Source: Terribacillus sp. DMT04
Lineage (GTDB): Bacteria > Bacillota > Bacilli > Bacillales > Amphibacillaceae
NCBI RefSeq assembly: GCF_019056395.1
Contig: NZ_CP077639.1
Coordinates: forward strand, 2,668,001-2,732,000
Length of the DNA: 64,000 nucleotides
Reading direction: 5' to 3'
The position numbers were made by a program, and so were the translations under genes. Under the pieces are notes generated by a model. That model had not been told where the DNA came from. It ran no database searches and was given only the letters and a program-made list of their open reading frames with translations. Every line of letters starts with the position of its first letter. The stretch's first letter is position 1. Positions 62,194-64,000 of the stretch are shown piece by piece.

Positions 62194-63240
62194 GTTATCC
62201 ATATCTTGAATAGCATACATCGGCAAGCGGGAAAAATAGAAGTCTTTATGTCGTCGGATGAATTGATGATAGGAGTCAACAAGAAAATCTTTCTTTTGAT
62301 AAATGAGGCCGTAGAAGTATTTATAAAATGCAGTCTGTTTTTCAGGTTTCCGGACAGGATACCGTTTTCTTGCACTGCTCGTCTGCCCAAGCTGGAACTC
62401 AATATAAGCGAGTGCATACGGATCATCAGTCACGAACCTGTGCGGCAGATCAAAGTGCGCAGCTACAATCGGCAGGACTTGCCTCTCCAGAAGCGGGGCA
62501 AGAAATGTAATCTCGTATTGTTTCGCTAACTTACTTCCTTCAGCTAGATGTGAAAAGCTCGCAATTTTGTCATCAAAGAGGAATGTCAATCCCATCTTAT
62601 AATGCTGCATCGCTCGCTGGCCTGGCAAATATGTATGATCCAGAATATTATTACTGTGCTTCCGGGCTATGATTAATTCGTTTCGCTTCCAATGATATTG
62701 GAATAGCAGTTTTTCTAATCGAACCGTCATCATACGCTGCAGCATGTAATCTTTAATATGCAGGATAGTCTCCTGAAGATCGTCGAGATAATGTCCGAGA
62801 ATATAGTAGTCAGAGCAATAGAAGTGCTGATAAATCTTGCCGATTAATACAAGTGCCTTTGTCTCTGGATAATCAGCACAAACTCGGCTCGTTTGTCGTT
62901 CATATTCATCTCCTGGCAGTTTGTATATTTGATACTGAATAATCAACTCGTATAATTGGGCATATGATTTATTGCGCGCATGTAAGGATTGCTTATTTTT
63001 GTCAATCAGCAGCTGCAGTTCTTTTTCATAGAAATTCATCCCAAGGTAATCTATTCCCGCCAGCTGAACGTCAGCGGAAGCGGATTGTAAACAAAATCTG
63101 GCGGCTAAGTCAGCAGTCTGCTTCACCTCATGACTCGGCGCTACAAGCTGGACAAACGACCACAAGTCTGTTATTCGGCCAGATGCCGCAGATAACTTGC
63201 CCAAGTCAATCGCTTCTTTACGTACACTAGATTGATTCAA
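62173..63240 (-). CDS. AimR-like TPR/helical protein without DNA-binding domain
   Basis: Helical-repeat protein of 355 residues. By eye its pattern matches the AimR family of peptide-pheromone receptors: paired helices with LLIDKNKQSLHARNKSYAQLYELI, TKALVLIGKIYQHFY, ILHIKDYMLQRMMTVRLEKLLFQY and GQRAMQHYKMGLTFLFDD. AimR controls lysis-lysogeny choice in Bacillus phages upon binding a short peptide; relatives also exist on chromosomes. The usual N-terminal helix-turn-helix is missing, so this form may act through protein contacts, like Rap proteins. The TTG start at 63240 has GAGGAG nine bases upstream. No convincing peptide gene lies downstream. Located between spoIIID and spoIIQ, so a link to sporulation is possible but unproven. 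Confidence 0.6.
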   Translation of the reverse strand: MNQSSVRKEAIDLGKLSAASGRITDLWSFVQLVAPSHEVKQTADLAARFCLQSASADVQLAGIDYLGMNFYEKELQLLIDKNKQSLHARNKSYAQLYELIIQYQIYKLPGDEYERQTSRVCADYPETKALVLIGKIYQHFYCSDYYILGHYLDDLQETILHIKDYMLQRMMTVRLEKLLFQYHWKRNELIIARKHSNNILDHTYLPGQRAMQHYKMGLTFLFDDKIASFSHLAEGSKLAKQYEITFLAPLLERQVLPIVAAHFDLPHRFVTDDPYALAYIEFQLGQTSSARKRYPVRKPEKQTAFYKYFYGLIYQKKDFLVDSYHQFIRRHKDFYFSRLPMYAIQDMDNRRPSPR

Positions 63241-63504
63241 CTTCCTTTTCTCCTCTCACATTTCCCAATATTACCCCCATAAAGTCACTTGACTTCGACT
63301 TTTTATTTATGCATGGCACCTTTACATTATTCCATCTTTTCAGATAATTACAACCTCTTTCAAGTTTGATTCGTTCGACAAATTACTGCTTTTCCTATTC
63401 ATTTTGGAGGGCGGCTTTCTGACTAAGACGCAGCATACTTAGCGACTCCCAGACAATTACCGATCAATTTATCATTGATTAAAAGAATCTTTCTTTAAAC
63501 AGCA

Positions 63505-63556
63505 AAAAACCGAACGCCTGTGATTCCTGTTACGGATTCTAGCGGTTCGGTTTTTT
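63505..63556. terminator. Terminator of spoIIQ
   Basis: AAAAACCGAAC ... GTTCGGTTTTT-type stem (AAAAAACCGAAC with its complement CGGTTCGGTTTTTT); T-runs on both strands. The gap 63241-63581 otherwise holds the leader of the AimR-like gene and nothing else I can support. Confidence 0.8.
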
Positions 63557-63581
63557 CTAATCCATTCATGCTCACTTTAGA

Positions 63582-64000
63582 TCAAGTTTGAGCGGAAGAG
63601 CGAGAAGATGTTGCATCTTCTTCTGGCTGTTTCTCGTCATCTTGTTTAGGAGCTTCTTCTTCACCAGCGTCAGGCTTTGGCTCTTCTTCATCTTCAGAAG
63701 GTGCTGGCTCTGCATCTGCGTTTTCATCTGCTGGTGCTTCAGCGTCCGTGTTCTCATCTGCTGGTGCTTCAGCATCTGCTTGCTGTTGTTCGGTCTGACC
63801 AGCTGTATCTGCTGCATCTTCTTGTACTGCTTCTGATTCAGCTTTTGCTTCTTGAAGCTTGCTTACAGGCTGGTTAAGGAATGTTTCTGGGTTCACGGCT
63901 GTTTCTCCGTTACGCACTTCAAAGTGTACATGCGTTGCTTTGTCTTTAGCAAACAAGCTTTGTCCAGCTGCTGCTAATACATCGCCTTGCTTCACTTCTT
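63582..64000 (-). CDS. spoIIQ: SpoIIQ, M23-type sporulation protein (C-terminal part; cut by window end)
   Basis: The last 139 codons of a gene that continues past position 64000. The fragment starts in the LytM/M23 fold (EVKQGDVLAAAGQS) and has THVHFEVRNGETAVNPETFL, typical of the end of SpoIIQ. SpoIIQ in the forespore membrane binds SpoIIIAH of the mother cell to form the engulfment channel. After the domain comes a long, very acidic tail (about 95 residues) with 11-residue repeats EAPADENTDA / EAPADENADA. The gene order with spoIIID and mbl nearby supports SpoIIQ, but another M23 protein cannot be ruled out from this part alone. Confidence 0.72.
   Translation of the reverse strand, partial: EVKQGDVLAAAGQSLFAKDKATHVHFEVRNGETAVNPETFLNQPVSKLQEAKAESEAVQEDAADTAGQTEQQQADAEAPADENTDAEAPADENADAEPAPSEDEEEPKPDAGEEEAPKQDDEKQPEEDATSSRSSAQT

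Overview
The window looks like chromosomal DNA of a low-GC, spore-forming, motile Gram-positive bacterium of the Bacillaceae, plausibly Terribacillus or a close relative (genus is inference). Support comes from sporulation genes (spoIIID, spoIIQ), a ComK homologue, an AbrB/Abh regulator, flhO-flhP next to mbl as in Bacillus subtilis, LPXTG proteins with a sortase, strong AGGAGG-type ribosome-binding sites, many GTG/TTG starts and a full wall teichoic acid (WTA) gene set. I saw no rRNA, tRNA, CRISPR array, insertion sequence or prophage.

Positions 1-17.4 kb: the start of an AEC-type transporter (cut by the edge), then a surface-adhesion locus on the minus strand. It holds a 3,032-residue LPQTG adhesin with a collagen-binding-like head and 19 SpaA/Cna-B stalk domains, a coupled class A sortase, and a second anchored protein with an LPNTS signal. 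A two-component system is encoded divergently: a response regulator with a SARP/BTAD-like output and a hybrid sensor kinase with two different kinase cores. Next comes the small YvrJ / DUF2922 / DUF1659 group.

Positions 17.5-39.2 kb: cell-wall glycopolymer region. It contains an LCP ligase, the WTA exporter tagGH, tagA, an amidase and a glucosaminidase that share GW wall-binding modules (a 'split Atl' pair), a TarM-like glycosyltransferase, a tarI-tarJ-tarF/K-tarL operon for CDP-ribitol and poly(ribitol phosphate), the divergent tagD-tagB pair, and tagO. The presence of both TarIJ and TagD suggests ribitol-phosphate WTA on a glycerol-phosphate linkage unit.

Positions 39.2-46.8 kb: a minus-strand polysaccharide operon (MurJ/Wzx-like flippase, Wzy-like polymerase, Alg14-like and Alg13-like glycosyltransferase halves). 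Divergent from it is a plus-strand operon of a polyprenyl-phosphate glycosyltransferase, a DUF6020 membrane protein and two SMR/EamA-type half-transporters. I read this second operon as a self-contained system that loads a sugar on a lipid carrier, flips it and transfers it outside the cell. It is the best candidate here for an under-described system.

Positions 46.8-58 kb: mixed genes. TetR with a divergent SDR whose catalytic Ser is Cys, Abh-like regulator, an SLT/SH3/CWB2 wall protein, a GT4 glycosyltransferase beside a Bacillaceae-type intergenic repeat, a YknW-YknX-like pair without its ABC transporter, an acyltransferase, an unknown protein, a short ComK and fabZ.

Positions 58-64 kb: conserved core block epuA-flhP-flhO-mbl-spoIIID, then a TPR protein resembling AimR pheromone receptors but lacking the DNA-binding domain, and the 3' part of spoIIQ (cut by the edge). 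Promoters and terminators were read by eye; domain names are recognised from sequence and were not searched.
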